A stretch of DNA of 64,000 nt from Prauserella flavalba (GCF_003202235.1 NZ_MASU01000005.1:1488001-1552000), one strand, 5' to 3'; positions 8,098 through 17,354 are shown, counted from the stretch's first letter. Notes: generated by a model from the letters alone, not told the origin. Translations and numbers: made by a program.

Positions 8098-10366
8098 GCG
8101 CGAATACCTGCGGCTCAACGCCGATGACGACATCCTGAACATCACCGGGTACGCCGACGTCTGGAGCGTCCGGGGTGGTGACCCGATCACGTTCCACGTC
8201 AGCACCAACCGGCCGGAGTACCGCGCCGAGATCGTGGAGCTGCTCGGCGGGATGACCGACCCGAAGGCCACCGACCTGCCCGTCCGCGAGGTCGGCGCCG
8301 CGTGCGACGGGACCTACCCGGGCTCGATCCAGCACACGGACATCGGTTCCTACGCGGAGCTCCCGCTGCCCTCGGACTGGTTGCGCGACAACGCGTTCAG
8401 CGTCCAGCTGCGGTTCCTGCCCACCGCCCCGCACGGCGACCACGCGCAGGTGCTCGTCCACTCAGGTCTGTCCGCTCGGGATGGACACCTCACCCTCGGC
8501 ATCGGCACCGACGGCCGCCTCGCGCTGCACCTGCGCGGTGCGGACTCGGCCGAGACGACGCTCGTCGCGCCGGTGGAACTCACGCGGGACCGCTGGTTCT
8601 TCGTCCACGCAGACTACGACCGCGCGGCGCGCAGGGCGAGGCTGCTCGTCGTGCAGGAGTCCGGCTGGCAACGGCGGAACCAGGAGTCCGTCGTGGAGGC
8701 GACGCTCGACGCCGACCTGTCCCGAGCGGAGGTCACCGGCACCTTTCTCGCGGCGAAGCCGGTCACGATCGGCGACTGGCACGGCCTCGACGACCATTTC
8801 AACGGCAAGATCGAGAACCCCCGGTTCTGGGGCCGGGCGCTGGGCACCGACGAGATCGCGGCCGCCCGTGCCCGCCGGGCCGTGGAACCCGCGGCGCTCG
8901 TCGCCGACTACGACCTCGGCGCGGACTTCGCGACCGCGCTGGCCAGGGACGTCTCTGGCCACGACCGGCACGGCACGCTGCACCAGGGACCACAGCGCGG
9001 CGTCACGTCGAGCCGCTGGGACGGCACCCGCCACGACTTCACGGTCGCGCCGGAGCACTACGCCGCCGTGCACTTCCACGACGACGACCTCACCGACGCC
9101 GCGTGGGAGCCGAGCCTGCGGTGGACGGTGCCGGAGGATCTCCCGGCGGGCGCGTACGCGCTGCGGCTGCGGGCGGGCGACGAGCTGGACTACCTCCCGT
9201 TCTTCGTCCGGCGTCCGGCGGGCACGCACTCCGACGTGCTGTTCCTGGTCCCCAGCTTCACCTACCTCGCCTACGCCAACGAACGGCTGTTCCAGTCCGG
9301 GCTCCAAGAGGACTTCATGGTCCACGAGATGGAGCTGGCGCCACAGGACCACTTCATCACCGGTCACGACGAGGTCGGCAAGTCCCTCTACGACACGCAC
9401 AACGATGGCAGTGGCGTCGCCTACTCCTCGCGACTGCGCCCCGTGCTCAACCTCCGTCCGCACTACCACAACTGGCTCTCCGGCCACGTCCGTCACCTCG
9501 CGGCCGACCTCTACCTGCTCGGCTGGCTGCAGTCGCTGGGCGCCGAGCACTCGGTCGACATCGCGCTCGACGAGGACCTGCATCGGGAGGGAACCGAGCT
9601 GCTGTCCCGCTACAACGTGGTCGTCACCGGGTCCCACCCCGAGTACTGGACGAGGCCGATGATGGACGCGCTCGCCGGCTATCTCGGCGACGGCGGGCGG
9701 CTGATGTACTTGGGCGGCAACGGTTTCTACTGGGTCACGAGCGCCTTCGCGGACCGGCCCCACGTCATCGAGGTCCGGCGCGGCAACTCCGGCACGCGCT
9801 GCTGGGACTCCCCGCCGGGCGAGCTGGTGCACAGCGCGAGCTTCGACCACGGCGGGCTCTGGCGCTTCAACGGCTACGTGCCGCAGCAGTTCGTCGGCGT
9901 CGGCATGGCCGCACAGGGCTGGGGCCGCGCGGTTCCCTACCACCGGCTGCCCGACAGCTTCGACGAGCGCGCCGCGTTCGTCTTCGCCGGCATCGACCCC
10001 GACGAGCCGATCGGCGATTTCGGCTACGTCCTCGGCGGCGCGGCGGGCGACGAGGTGGACCGCTACGGGCCCGACCTCGGAACCCCGGACCACGCGCTGC
10101 GGCTCGCCACCTCGGCGCAGCTGGACGACCGGTACCAGATCACCCAGGAGGAGCTGCTGATGACGGCGCCCGGTCAGGGCGGCACGGAGAACGAGCTGGT
10201 CCGGGCCGACCTGACGTACTTCGAGGTCGACGGAGGAGGCGCGGTGTTCTCCGTGGGCTCGATCTGCTGGGCGGGCAGCCTCGCGTGGAACGGCTACGAC
10301 AACAACGTCGCCCGCATCTCCCGCAACGTCCTGGACCGGTTCGCCGGTAAGGACGCCCCGCGGTAG
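8084..10366 (+). CDS. N,N-dimethylformamidase large (beta) subunit-like protein
   Basis: 760 residues, almost the length of DMFase large subunits (about 762). A GGAG site precedes ATG 8084 inside the symporter gene. The N-terminal region is followed by a LamG-like beta sandwich (about 100-270). The C-terminal domain carries DVLFLVPSFTYLAYANER, SLYDTHNDGSG and GSHPEYWT. Known DMFase binds one iron through two Tyr and one Glu; Tyr394 or Tyr397, Tyr436 or Tyr447, and Glu520 are the likely counterparts by position. It should hydrolyse a small amide. No gene for the roughly 130-residue small subunit is nearby, so it either works alone or the partner is elsewhere. Confidence 0.8.
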   Translation: MPHSEREYLRLNADDDILNITGYADVWSVRGGDPITFHVSTNRPEYRAEIVELLGGMTDPKATDLPVREVGAACDGTYPGSIQHTDIGSYAELPLPSDWLRDNAFSVQLRFLPTAPHGDHAQVLVHSGLSARDGHLTLGIGTDGRLALHLRGADSAETTLVAPVELTRDRWFFVHADYDRAARRARLLVVQESGWQRRNQESVVEATLDADLSRAEVTGTFLAAKPVTIGDWHGLDDHFNGKIENPRFWGRALGTDEIAAARARRAVEPAALVADYDLGADFATALARDVSGHDRHGTLHQGPQRGVTSSRWDGTRHDFTVAPEHYAAVHFHDDDLTDAAWEPSLRWTVPEDLPAGAYALRLRAGDELDYLPFFVRRPAGTHSDVLFLVPSFTYLAYANERLFQSGLQEDFMVHEMELAPQDHFITGHDEVGKSLYDTHNDGSGVAYSSRLRPVLNLRPHYHNWLSGHVRHLAADLYLLGWLQSLGAEHSVDIALDEDLHREGTELLSRYNVVVTGSHPEYWTRPMMDALAGYLGDGGRLMYLGGNGFYWVTSAFADRPHVIEVRRGNSGTRCWDSPPGELVHSASFDHGGLWRFNGYVPQQFVGVGMAAQGWGRAVPYHRLPDSFDERAAFVFAGIDPDEPIGDFGYVLGGAAGDEVDRYGPDLGTPDHALRLATSAQLDDRYQITQEELLMTAPGQGGTENELVRADLTYFEVDGGGAVFSVGSICWAGSLAWNGYDNNVARISRNVLDRFAGKDAPR

Positions 10367-10381
10367 GTGTGGTCGCTGTTC

Positions 10382-10423
10382 GTGCTGTTCCGTCGCCGCG
10401 CGTCCGACCGTCCGGAACAGCAC
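10382..10423. terminator. Bidirectional hairpin between convergent genes
   Basis: An 11-base perfect inverted repeat (GTGCTGTTCCG at 10382-10392 and its complement at 10413-10423) encloses a 20-base loop. It lies between the stops of the DMFase-like gene and the convergent SDR gene. There is no U-tract, as is common in high-GC actinomycetes. Confidence 0.5.
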
Positions 10424-10441
10424 CGGCCGCCGTGCCGGGCC

Positions 10442-11215
10442 TCAGCCGCCCGGCGGCGCCAGCTGCGCGGTGCGCCCGGTGGCTCCGCCGTCGACGGGGA
10501 GGACCGCGGCGGTGATGAACGACGACGCGGGCGAGGCGAGGAACGCGATCGCCTCGGCCACCTCCTCCTGTTCGCCCCATCGCCCCAGCGGCAGGCTGCG
10601 GCGCAGCTCGTCGTACTTCTCCGGCTGGGTGTCCTTGATCGGGCGCGTCAGCTCGGTGTGGGTGGGGCCGGGCGCCACGACGTTGACCCGGATGCCGTCG
10701 GGGGCGAGGTCGACCGCGGCCGAGCGGGCCAGGTTGGTGATCGCGGCCTTCGACGTGCAGTAGGCCCAGTGCTCCGGTTCCCCGCCGGTGCCCGACACCG
10801 ACGACAGCACGACGATCGAGCCGCCACCCGACCGGCGCAGCGCGGGCGCGGCCGCCCTGATCCCCAGCGCGCCCGCCCGGACGTTGACGTCCATCACGCG
10901 GTCGTAGACGGCGAGGTCGAGGCTTTCGATGTGACCCCACGCGGTGATTCCGGCGGAGAGCACCACGGCGTCGAGCCGCCCGAAGCGTTCCTCGGCCAGG
11001 CGCACGGCGGCCTCGTTGCCCTCGGCGCCGGTGACGTCGGCGGCCAGGCCCGCCGACGGGTGCCGCCCGGCCCGCGTGCCGTCCAGCCACCCGACCCGTT
11101 CGGCGGCGAGGTCGACGCCCACGACGGGTCCGTGCCGCTCCAGCCACAGCTCGGCGAACGCCTTACCCAGCCCGGATCCCGCGCCGGTCACGACCGCGAC
11201 CGCTCCCCCGCTCAC
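10442..11215 (-). CDS. Short-chain dehydrogenase/reductase (SDR)
   Basis: 257 residues from GTG 11215, which overlaps the upstream ligase stop as GTGA. The cofactor loop is TGAGSGLGKA. An LSAG stretch stands in for NNAG, Ser is in VVLSSVSG, and the catalytic pair is YCTSK. The C-terminus shows GPTHTELTRP and PVDGGATG as in classical SDRs. It likely interconverts a hydroxyl and a keto group with NAD(P), for instance a 3-hydroxyacyl-CoA or alcohol intermediate. It is the last gene of the ten-gene leftward unit that begins at 20818, and its stop faces the terminator shared with the amidase operon. Confidence 0.88.
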   Translation of the reverse strand: MSGGAVAVVTGAGSGLGKAFAELWLERHGPVVGVDLAAERVGWLDGTRAGRHPSAGLAADVTGAEGNEAAVRLAEERFGRLDAVVLSAGITAWGHIESLDLAVYDRVMDVNVRAGALGIRAAAPALRRSGGGSIVVLSSVSGTGGEPEHWAYCTSKAAITNLARSAAVDLAPDGIRVNVVAPGPTHTELTRPIKDTQPEKYDELRRSLPLGRWGEQEEVAEAIAFLASPASSFITAAVLPVDGGATGRTAQLAPPGG

Positions 11216-12834
11216 CGGCCCTCACCCCTGACGTACTCGGCGGCCTGCTCGCGCAGCCGGAACTTCTGGATCTTCGTCGTCGACATCGGCCACTCGGTGA
11301 CGAACCAGACCCGCCGCGGCACCTTGAACGTGGCGAGCTCGCCGCGGCAGTGGGCGATCAGGTCCTCCTCGGTCGCGTCGTGGCCCGGCACGAGCTCCAC
11401 GAACGCCACCGGCACCTCCTGCAGGCGCGGGTCCGCGACGCCGACGACCGCGGCGATCTTCACCGCGGGGTGCTGCGCGAGGTGGGCCTCGATCTCGGCG
11501 GCGGCGACGTTCTCGCCGCCGACCTTGAGCATGTCCTTGAGCCTGCCGGTGTAGGTGATCCGGCCGCTCTCGTCCACGCTGCCGAGGTCCCCGGTGCGCA
11601 GCCTGCCGTGCGCGTCGGTCCGCGCGGCGGTGGTCCCGGGGTCGTTGAGGTAGCCGGTGAACATGCCGGGGCCCGACACCCGAATCTCGCCGGTGACGCC
11701 CGCGGGACACTCCTCCTCCGTCACGGGGTCGACGATCGCGACGCGCATCCCCGGAAACGGTCTGCCCGCCGTCGTGAGCCGCAGTTCCAGCGGGTCGTCG
11801 AGATGGCTGTAGGTGATCACCCCGCCCGCCTCGGTGAGGCCGTAGGAGCCGACGACCTTGGCCTGCGGGAACGCCGCCTGCACCTGCCTCAGCGTGTCGG
11901 CGGGCGCGGTGTCGAGCACGGCCCGGATGCGGGAGAGGTCGGCGGAGGCGAAGCCGGGGTGGTGGATGATCGACTGCGTGATCGTCGGGAAGGCCGGATA
12001 GGCGAACGTCGCCCGTTCCCCGGCGAGCTGGCGCAGCGCGGTGTCGGCGTCGATGTGGGTCATGCTGAGCGTCGCGCCGCCGCGCAGCACGTTGGCCAAC
12101 GTGGGTAGCAGCCCGGCCATGTGGAACAGCGGCAGCGGGTCCCAGAACCGCTCCCGCTCGGTGAGCGTGAACCGCTCCGCCACGCAGTCCGCCGTGCGCA
12201 TCAGGGCGCCGTGGGTGAGCGGGCAGCCACGCGGGGACGAGGTGGTGCCGGAGGTGTACATGATCACGGCGATGTCGTCGGCCCCGACGGCGGCTCCCCG
12301 CGCGGCGACGGCCGCGGGATCCACCGCGTGTGCCGCGTCCTCCCAGCCCGCCTGGTCGACGTAACCCTCGGGACTGCTCGCGCCGAGCAGCACCCGGGTG
12401 CGCAGCCGCGGCGGCGTCCCGCCTTCGAACGCGCGGCCGAGCAGGTCGGCGAACGGCACGTACTCGGCCACCAGGTCGGTCGTCACCAGAGCGACCAGGT
12501 CCGCGTCGGCGACGACGTGCCGCAGCTCCTTGGGTTTGTAGCGGGCATTGACCGTCACCGGCACGATCCCGGCCAGGTGGGCGCCGAAGAACACCTCCAG
12601 GAACTCCAGGCAGTTCGGCATGAGGATGCCGATCCGTTCGCCGGGCTCGATGCCGAGCCCGGCGAGGGAGCGCGCCGCGAGGCGCGAGCGGGCGAGCAGC
12701 TGGGCGTACGTGTGGCGGCGTTCCGGGTAGACGACGGCGTCGGCGTCCGGCCACCGTTCCGCGGCGCGCGTCAGCGCCTCGCCGACGGTGGGGACGGCCG
12801 AGGGCGCGTCGACGCGGGCGGTGAGGGCGGTCAT
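11212..12834 (-). CDS. Acyl-CoA ligase (AMP-binding, ANL superfamily), paralogue 1
   Basis: 540 residues. The phosphate-binding motif MYTSGTTSSPRGC, the YGLTEAGG motif, TGDLGSVDE and the C-terminal KDMLKVGGENVA hinge are all present. The catalytic lysine region reads STTKIQKFRLRE, with Thr where Gly is usual just before the Lys. A GGGGAGCC site precedes ATG 12834, which overlaps the upstream stop as ATGA. It activates a carboxylic acid with ATP and CoA. It closely resembles the ligase at 17900-19624 (shared FWDPLPLFHM/FWDPLPMFHM and C-terminus), so two steps or two related acids may be activated. Confidence 0.9.
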   Translation of the reverse strand: MTALTARVDAPSAVPTVGEALTRAAERWPDADAVVYPERRHTYAQLLARSRLAARSLAGLGIEPGERIGILMPNCLEFLEVFFGAHLAGIVPVTVNARYKPKELRHVVADADLVALVTTDLVAEYVPFADLLGRAFEGGTPPRLRTRVLLGASSPEGYVDQAGWEDAAHAVDPAAVAARGAAVGADDIAVIMYTSGTTSSPRGCPLTHGALMRTADCVAERFTLTERERFWDPLPLFHMAGLLPTLANVLRGGATLSMTHIDADTALRQLAGERATFAYPAFPTITQSIIHHPGFASADLSRIRAVLDTAPADTLRQVQAAFPQAKVVGSYGLTEAGGVITYSHLDDPLELRLTTAGRPFPGMRVAIVDPVTEEECPAGVTGEIRVSGPGMFTGYLNDPGTTAARTDAHGRLRTGDLGSVDESGRITYTGRLKDMLKVGGENVAAAEIEAHLAQHPAVKIAAVVGVADPRLQEVPVAFVELVPGHDATEEDLIAHCRGELATFKVPRRVWFVTEWPMSTTKIQKFRLREQAAEYVRGEGR

Positions 12835-13379
12835 CGTTGGCTCCCCTTCGGGCTCGGTAGGGCATACGCGCGAGGACGGCAGACCAGGGCGACCGGCCCG
12901 GCGCCGCGGGTCAGCGCCAGCGCCTCGCCGGGTTCCGCCATCACCGCGGTGTACACGCGGGTGCCCCGGCCGGGCGGCGGCACGGGCCGGGACAGCTCCA
13001 GCGGACGCCAGCGGGCGCCCGGTGGCGGGGCGTCGTCGAACCACAGGACCCGGATCCCGTCGGCAGGCCCGGCCTCCCCGCCCACCACCGCGGCGGACCA
13101 CGCCGCCTGCCGGTCCAAAAAGGACGCCTCGTCGGGTGTGACGACCTCGCGGTAGTACGCCGAGGAGTAGGCCCCGCGCTCGGCGTCCCGGTCGGCGAAC
13201 CAGGTCTCGGAGCAGAACCGGGCCGTGCCGCGGGCCCACTCCTGCGCCACCGGCCGGTTCTGGGTGTAGCCGAGGAGGCCGGGGGTCGCCGTGAAGAGGT
13301 CGCCGTGCCGCTGCTCCCAGTGCCGGCGGCCGGCCTCGGGATCGCCGAGCGGGGGGACGAGGAAGATGCGGTGCTGCAC
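12831..13379 (-). CDS. EthD-like (dimeric alpha/beta barrel) domain protein
   Basis: 182 residues from GTG 13379, two bases after the stop of the alcohol dehydrogenase. The N-terminus (FLVPPLGDPEAGRRHWEQRHG, then PGLLGYTQNRP) has the pattern of EthD/Dabb-fold proteins, small dimers that accompany catabolic oxygenases and sometimes cleave or rearrange intermediates. The C-terminal half is less clear and may be a second degenerate copy of the fold. Assignment rests on pattern only. Its position between a ligase and an alcohol dehydrogenase fits an accessory or isomerase role. Confidence 0.55.
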   Translation of the reverse strand: MQHRIFLVPPLGDPEAGRRHWEQRHGDLFTATPGLLGYTQNRPVAQEWARGTARFCSETWFADRDAERGAYSSAYYREVVTPDEASFLDRQAAWSAAVVGGEAGPADGIRVLWFDDAPPPGARWRPLELSRPVPPPGRGTRVYTAVMAEPGEALALTRGAGPVALVCRPRAYALPSPKGSQR

Positions 13380-13381
13380 GG

Positions 13382-14512
13382 TCAGTCGTCGTAGAGGATG
13401 ACGCCGCGGATGTTGCGGGCGGCCTCCATGTCGGCGTACGCCTCGTTGATCCGGTCGAGGGTGTACGTGCGGGTGATCATCTCGTCGATCATCAGCTCCC
13501 CGCGCTGGTAGCGCGCCAGCAGCCTGGGGATGTCGACGCTGGGCTGCAGCCCGCCGTACAGGCCGCCCCTGATCGTCTGCTGCATCATCACGAAGCCGAA
13601 GATGTTGAACCGGGCGTCGATGTCCCACATGGACGAGACGCCGGCGATCGCCATCGTGCCGCCCTTGGCGAGCAGGCCGAGCATCGGCTGGATCATCGTG
13701 CCCTCGACCACGCCGATGGTGACGATCACCTTGTCGGCCATCCGGCCGTGGGTGAGGTCGGTCAGCAGCGGCATCGCCTCCTCGATCGAGCCGACCGCGT
13801 GGGTCGCCCCGAACTTCGGCGCCTCCCGCTGCTTGAACTCCGCGGGGTCGATGACGATGATCTCGCGGGCACCGGCGTGCTTGGCGCCCTGCACCGCGCT
13901 CATCCCGACCCCGCCGACGCCGAGCACCACCACGACGTCGTCGATCTCGACCCCGGCGATCCGCACGGCCGTGCCCCAGCCGGTGGGCACGGCGCAGCCG
14001 GCCAGCGCGGCCGCGGGGAACGGGATGTCCTTGTCGATCTTGATGACCGAGTCCACGGGCGCGACGATGCGCTCGCTGAACGTACCCAGGTAGGTCATCG
14101 GCCCCACCGGCTCGCCCGCCGCCGTGTGGATGCGGTGGGTGCCGTCGAGCATGACGCCCTGGAGCAGCCCGGCCCCGCGGTCGCACAGCTGGCCGATTCC
14201 GCGGACGCAGGGCACGCATTTGCCGCAGGACGGCATGAAGGTGCACGTGACGTGGTCGCCGACCGCCAGCTCGGTGACGCCCTCGCCGACCTCCTCGACG
14301 ATCCCGGCGCCCTCGTGGCCGCCGAGGAACGGCGCGAAGTCCACGGCCTGGTCGCCCGCCGCGGCGTGGTTGTCGGAATGGCAGAGGCCTGCCGCCTTGA
14401 GCTTGACCATCACCTCGCCGCGCTTCGGCGGCGAGATCTCGAGCTCCTCGACGTGCCAGTCGTTGCGCACGTTCTGCTGGGTCTTCAACAGCACCGCACC
14501 GTGGGACTTCAT
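13382..14512 (-). CDS. NDMA-dependent-type zinc alcohol dehydrogenase (MDR superfamily)
   Basis: 376 residues from ATG 14512, chosen for its GGGAGAG ribosome-binding site; an in-frame start 18 bases upstream lacks one. Catalytic zinc ligands are Cys44 and the GHE at about 65-67. The structural zinc lobe has the C-x6-C-x2-C-x2-C-x7-C series in CTFMPSCGKCVPC and RGIGQLC. The Rossmann motif is VLGVGGVGMSA. The family oxidises alcohols with a tightly bound NAD that is recycled through mycofactocin. No mycofactocin gene is in this window. The neighbouring aldehyde dehydrogenase would take the aldehyde onward. Confidence 0.85.
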   Translation of the reverse strand: MKSHGAVLLKTQQNVRNDWHVEELEISPPKRGEVMVKLKAAGLCHSDNHAAAGDQAVDFAPFLGGHEGAGIVEEVGEGVTELAVGDHVTCTFMPSCGKCVPCVRGIGQLCDRGAGLLQGVMLDGTHRIHTAAGEPVGPMTYLGTFSERIVAPVDSVIKIDKDIPFPAAALAGCAVPTGWGTAVRIAGVEIDDVVVVLGVGGVGMSAVQGAKHAGAREIIVIDPAEFKQREAPKFGATHAVGSIEEAMPLLTDLTHGRMADKVIVTIGVVEGTMIQPMLGLLAKGGTMAIAGVSSMWDIDARFNIFGFVMMQQTIRGGLYGGLQPSVDIPRLLARYQRGELMIDEMITRTYTLDRINEAYADMEAARNIRGVILYDD

Positions 14513-14526
14513 GGTCGCTCTCCCGC

Positions 14527-15981
14527 TCACTTCACCTTGACGGACTTGTACTGGAGGAACTCCGCGAGCCCCTCGAGGCCGAACTCGCGGCCGAAACCGG
14601 ACTGCTTGAACCCGCCGAACGGCGCGAAGAGCGACACCCCGGCGGTGTTGACCGCCACGGCGCCCGCGCGGATCCGGCCCGCGACGCGGCGGGCCAGCTC
14701 CTCGTCGGCGGCGTAGACCGAGGCGGCGAGACCGTACGGCGTGCCGTTGGCGATGTCGACGGCCTCGTCGAGGCTGTCGTACGGGATCACGCTGAGCACC
14801 GGCCCGAAGATCTCCTCCTGCGCGATGGTCGCGCCGGGGTCGACGTTCGCGAACACGGTCGGCGCGACGTACCAGCCGCGGTCGAGCCCCTCGGGCCTTC
14901 CCCCGCCGAGCACCAGGTCGGCGCCCTCCCGCACGCCCGCGTCGATGTAGCCGAGGACGCGCTCGAACTGGCGCGCGCTCGCCAGCGGGCCGAGGTCGGA
15001 GGAGGCGTCCGTCGGATCGCCCACCGTCATGGCACCCAGCCGTTCCACGAGCGCGGCGACCACCTCGTCGTGCCGGTGCCGGGGTACGACCACGCGGGTC
15101 AGTGCCGCGCAGATCTGGCCGTTGAAGGCGATGAACCCGGGCACTAGCGACGGCAGGACGTCGTCGAGCGGGATGTCGTCGAGGATCACCGCGGGCGACT
15201 TGCCGCCCAGCTCCAGCGTCACGTTGGCGAGCCGGCCCGCGCAGGCGCTCATCACGGCCTTCCCGGCGGGGATCGAGCCGGTGAGGCTCACCTTGTCGAT
15301 CGCGGGATGGGCCACGAGGTGGGCGCTCACCTCGGTGGAGGCGGCCAGCACGCTCAGCACGCCCTTCGGCAGCCCGGCCGCCTCGGCCAGCTCACCGACC
15401 AGCGCGGCGGTGAGCTGCGACTCCTGGGCCATCTTCAGCACCACCGGGCATCCGGCGAGCAGGGCGGGCACCAGCTTCATCGCGAGGTAGAGACCGGGGC
15501 CGTTCCAGGCGGTGATGACCACCGCCGGGCCGATGGGCTCCCTGACCACGTCCACGACGCCGTCGGGCACCTCGCGCCGCTCCGTCAGCCGCAGCTCCTT
15601 GGCCTGCTCCAGCAGGCTCCGCCAGATCAGCACCACGCCGCCGTCGAGGGCGGCGGCGTGCGCGAGCGTCGGCCCGGACTCGGTGGTCCACGCGGCGTCG
15701 AACTCGTCCTTGCGGGCCTCGAACTCGTCGCAGAACCGGCTCAGCACCGCGATGCGCTCGGCGAGCGGCAGCGTCGGCCACGGCCCGTGGTCGAACGCCT
15801 CGCGGGCGGCGGCGACCGCGCGCTCGGCGTCCTCGATCGTCGGGTCCGCGGCGACGGCCACCACCTCGCCGGTCGCCGGTGACACCACCTCGTACACGGG
15901 GTCGTCCTCGGTCTTGGACACCCATTCGCCCCCGAGGTAGAGCCGGTTGATGCGGGCGACGGGGTCAGCGCTCAGTGTCAC
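14527..15981 (-). CDS. NAD(P)-dependent aldehyde dehydrogenase
   Basis: 484 residues from GTG 15981, which overlaps the upstream stop as GTGA after a GGAGG site. Catalytic Glu257 lies in LELGGKSPAV and the nucleophile Cys291 in FNGQICAALTR. The cofactor segment TAWNGPGLYLAMK replaces the more common PWNxP, so Pro sits two residues later than usual. It should oxidise an aldehyde to the acid that the ligases then activate, directly after the alcohol dehydrogenase encoded 14 bases downstream. Confidence 0.92.
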   Translation of the reverse strand: MTLSADPVARINRLYLGGEWVSKTEDDPVYEVVSPATGEVVAVAADPTIEDAERAVAAAREAFDHGPWPTLPLAERIAVLSRFCDEFEARKDEFDAAWTTESGPTLAHAAALDGGVVLIWRSLLEQAKELRLTERREVPDGVVDVVREPIGPAVVITAWNGPGLYLAMKLVPALLAGCPVVLKMAQESQLTAALVGELAEAAGLPKGVLSVLAASTEVSAHLVAHPAIDKVSLTGSIPAGKAVMSACAGRLANVTLELGGKSPAVILDDIPLDDVLPSLVPGFIAFNGQICAALTRVVVPRHRHDEVVAALVERLGAMTVGDPTDASSDLGPLASARQFERVLGYIDAGVREGADLVLGGGRPEGLDRGWYVAPTVFANVDPGATIAQEEIFGPVLSVIPYDSLDEAVDIANGTPYGLAASVYAADEELARRVAGRIRAGAVAVNTAGVSLFAPFGGFKQSGFGREFGLEGLAEFLQYKSVKVK

Positions 15982-16811
15982 GATGCCTCCTTCACGGTGC
16001 TGGTCTGTTGTGGACGGTCGAGGGTCGCGACCGCCGACCACGCCGCGCGGGCGCGGTCGAGCGGTGCCATGCCGCGGGTCGTGACGGTGGGCGCCTCGAC
16101 CGAGACCGCCCGACCCGGCAGCGCCGCGATCAGTCCGGTGAGGTCCAGTTCGCCGTCACCGGGCAGCAGGCGCGCGGCGAGCGCCTCGGCGCGTAGCGCC
16201 TCCATGCCGCCCTCGGGCGCGGCGAGCGGGGCGTCGCAGAGCTGCAGGTACGGGAAGAGCGCGTCGCCGTGGGTCGCGACCGCCGCGGCGACCTCGGCCA
16301 CGCCGCCGCCCGAGCGGTACAGGTGCAGGGCGTCCACCAGCACCCCGGCGCCGGCCGGGACGGCCACCGCGATCGCCTCGGCGAGGGTCCGGCACCGCGT
16401 GAACACCATCGGCTCCAGGCACGGCAGCACCCCGGCCGGGGCGGCCTCCTCGACGATCGCCGCCAGCCGGCCGGCGGCCTCGGCCGGTGCCAGCTCGGTG
16501 TTCACCACCAGCAGGTGGGCCGCCCCGCACTCGGCCGCCAGCTCGATCGCGGCCGTGACCTCGGCCCGGGACAGCCGCGTGCTCAGCCGGAGCGCCTCGA
16601 CGTCGAGGACGCCGAGGCCGGTGGACCGCAGCGCGGCAAGCGTCCGCCCACGGCGGCGGGGGTCCCGTCCGAGGTCCCCGGTCACGGGCTCCCGGCTGCC
16701 GGCGACCCGCAGGGTCACCGCGTCGAACCCGGCCTCCGCGGCCGCGGCGACGTGCACCTCCGGCTCGTCGTCCAGGAAGTCCAGGCAGGCCAGCGCGATC
16801 CGGCGTCCCAC
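15978..16811 (-). CDS. TIM-barrel sugar phosphate isomerase/epimerase-like protein
   Basis: 277 residues from GTG 16811, four bases after the preceding VOC gene. The fold pattern (ALACLDFLDD, EAGFDAVTLRVAG, LLVVNTEL, CLEPMVF, LVDALHLYRSGG, LQLCDAPLA) is that of the xylose-isomerase/AP endonuclease-2 barrel. Metal-site acids are suggested by the Glu in LEPM, the Asp and His in DALHL, and the Asp in CDAP. In catabolic clusters this fold often isomerises or dehydrates keto or enol intermediates. The substrate is unknown. Confidence 0.72.
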   Translation of the reverse strand: MGRRIALACLDFLDDEPEVHVAAAAEAGFDAVTLRVAGSREPVTGDLGRDPRRRGRTLAALRSTGLGVLDVEALRLSTRLSRAEVTAAIELAAECGAAHLLVVNTELAPAEAAGRLAAIVEEAAPAGVLPCLEPMVFTRCRTLAEAIAVAVPAGAGVLVDALHLYRSGGGVAEVAAAVATHGDALFPYLQLCDAPLAAPEGGMEALRAEALAARLLPGDGELDLTGLIAALPGRAVSVEAPTVTTRGMAPLDRARAAWSAVATLDRPQQTSTVKEAS

Positions 16812-16815
16812 GGGC

Positions 16816-17352
16816 TCACCGCTCCCGCAGCAGGTCTGACCCGTCCCAGTCCCGCGCCGCCTCCGCCACCCGCCCGTAGAGCCGGGACAGGTAGGGCGTG
16901 GCCTCGTACAGCTCGATCAGGTGGCCGACCTGCGGCCCTGGGTCGAGGAACACGAACCGCACCTCCGGCGTCGAGGCGTCCATGACCACCCTCGCGCCCT
17001 CGGCGACGAGCTGGTCGCGGGCCGCGTCGAGGTCGTCGACGAAGCACGCCACGTGGTGGATCCCGCCGGGGTCGCGGCGCATGTCCCGGTCGAGCGCGGC
17101 GGGCTTGAGCGTGTGGTGGTGGACGAACTCCACCATGACGTTGCCCCACTGCCCCAGCGCGCAGGTGTGGTCGAACACCCCGGGCACGGAACCCGGGCCG
17201 TCGCCGGGCACCTCGACCCGCTCGGTCGGCACGTGCTCGCGCACGTAGAACGGCCCGGCGCCGTAGCGCTCGTGCCAGCTCCGGGCGCTCGCGCGCACGT
17301 CGGTGGTCGCGTACGCGACCTGCACCATCCGCAGTCCCCTCGGCAGGGTCAT
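16816..17352 (-). CDS. VOC/glyoxalase-fold protein
   Basis: 178 residues from ATG 17352, two bases after the upstream VOC gene. VQVAYATTDVRASARSWHERYG starts the first half and GGIHHVACFVDDLDAAR the second, giving the two beta-alpha-beta-beta-beta modules of the vicinal oxygen chelate fold. His in IHHVACF and Glu in IELYE are likely metal ligands. VOC enzymes include epimerases, extradiol dioxygenases and lyases; which one this is cannot be told. It is one of five VOC proteins in the regulon. Confidence 0.75.
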   Translation of the reverse strand: MTLPRGLRMVQVAYATTDVRASARSWHERYGAGPFYVREHVPTERVEVPGDGPGSVPGVFDHTCALGQWGNVMVEFVHHHTLKPAALDRDMRRDPGGIHHVACFVDDLDAARDQLVAEGARVVMDASTPEVRFVFLDPGPQVGHLIELYEATPYLSRLYGRVAEAARDWDGSDLLRER

Positions 17353-17354
17353 GC

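Noticed and set aside
6514-8271. A 585-codon open frame on the minus strand
   Set aside because: It is antisense to the symporter, and its product is a Glu/Asp/Arg-rich string without family likeness. Long antisense frames are normal at this GC content.
8302-10423. Long frames on both strands over the DMFase-like gene
   Set aside because: They are Arg/Pro-rich shadows of the 8084-10366 gene, which has full family motifs.
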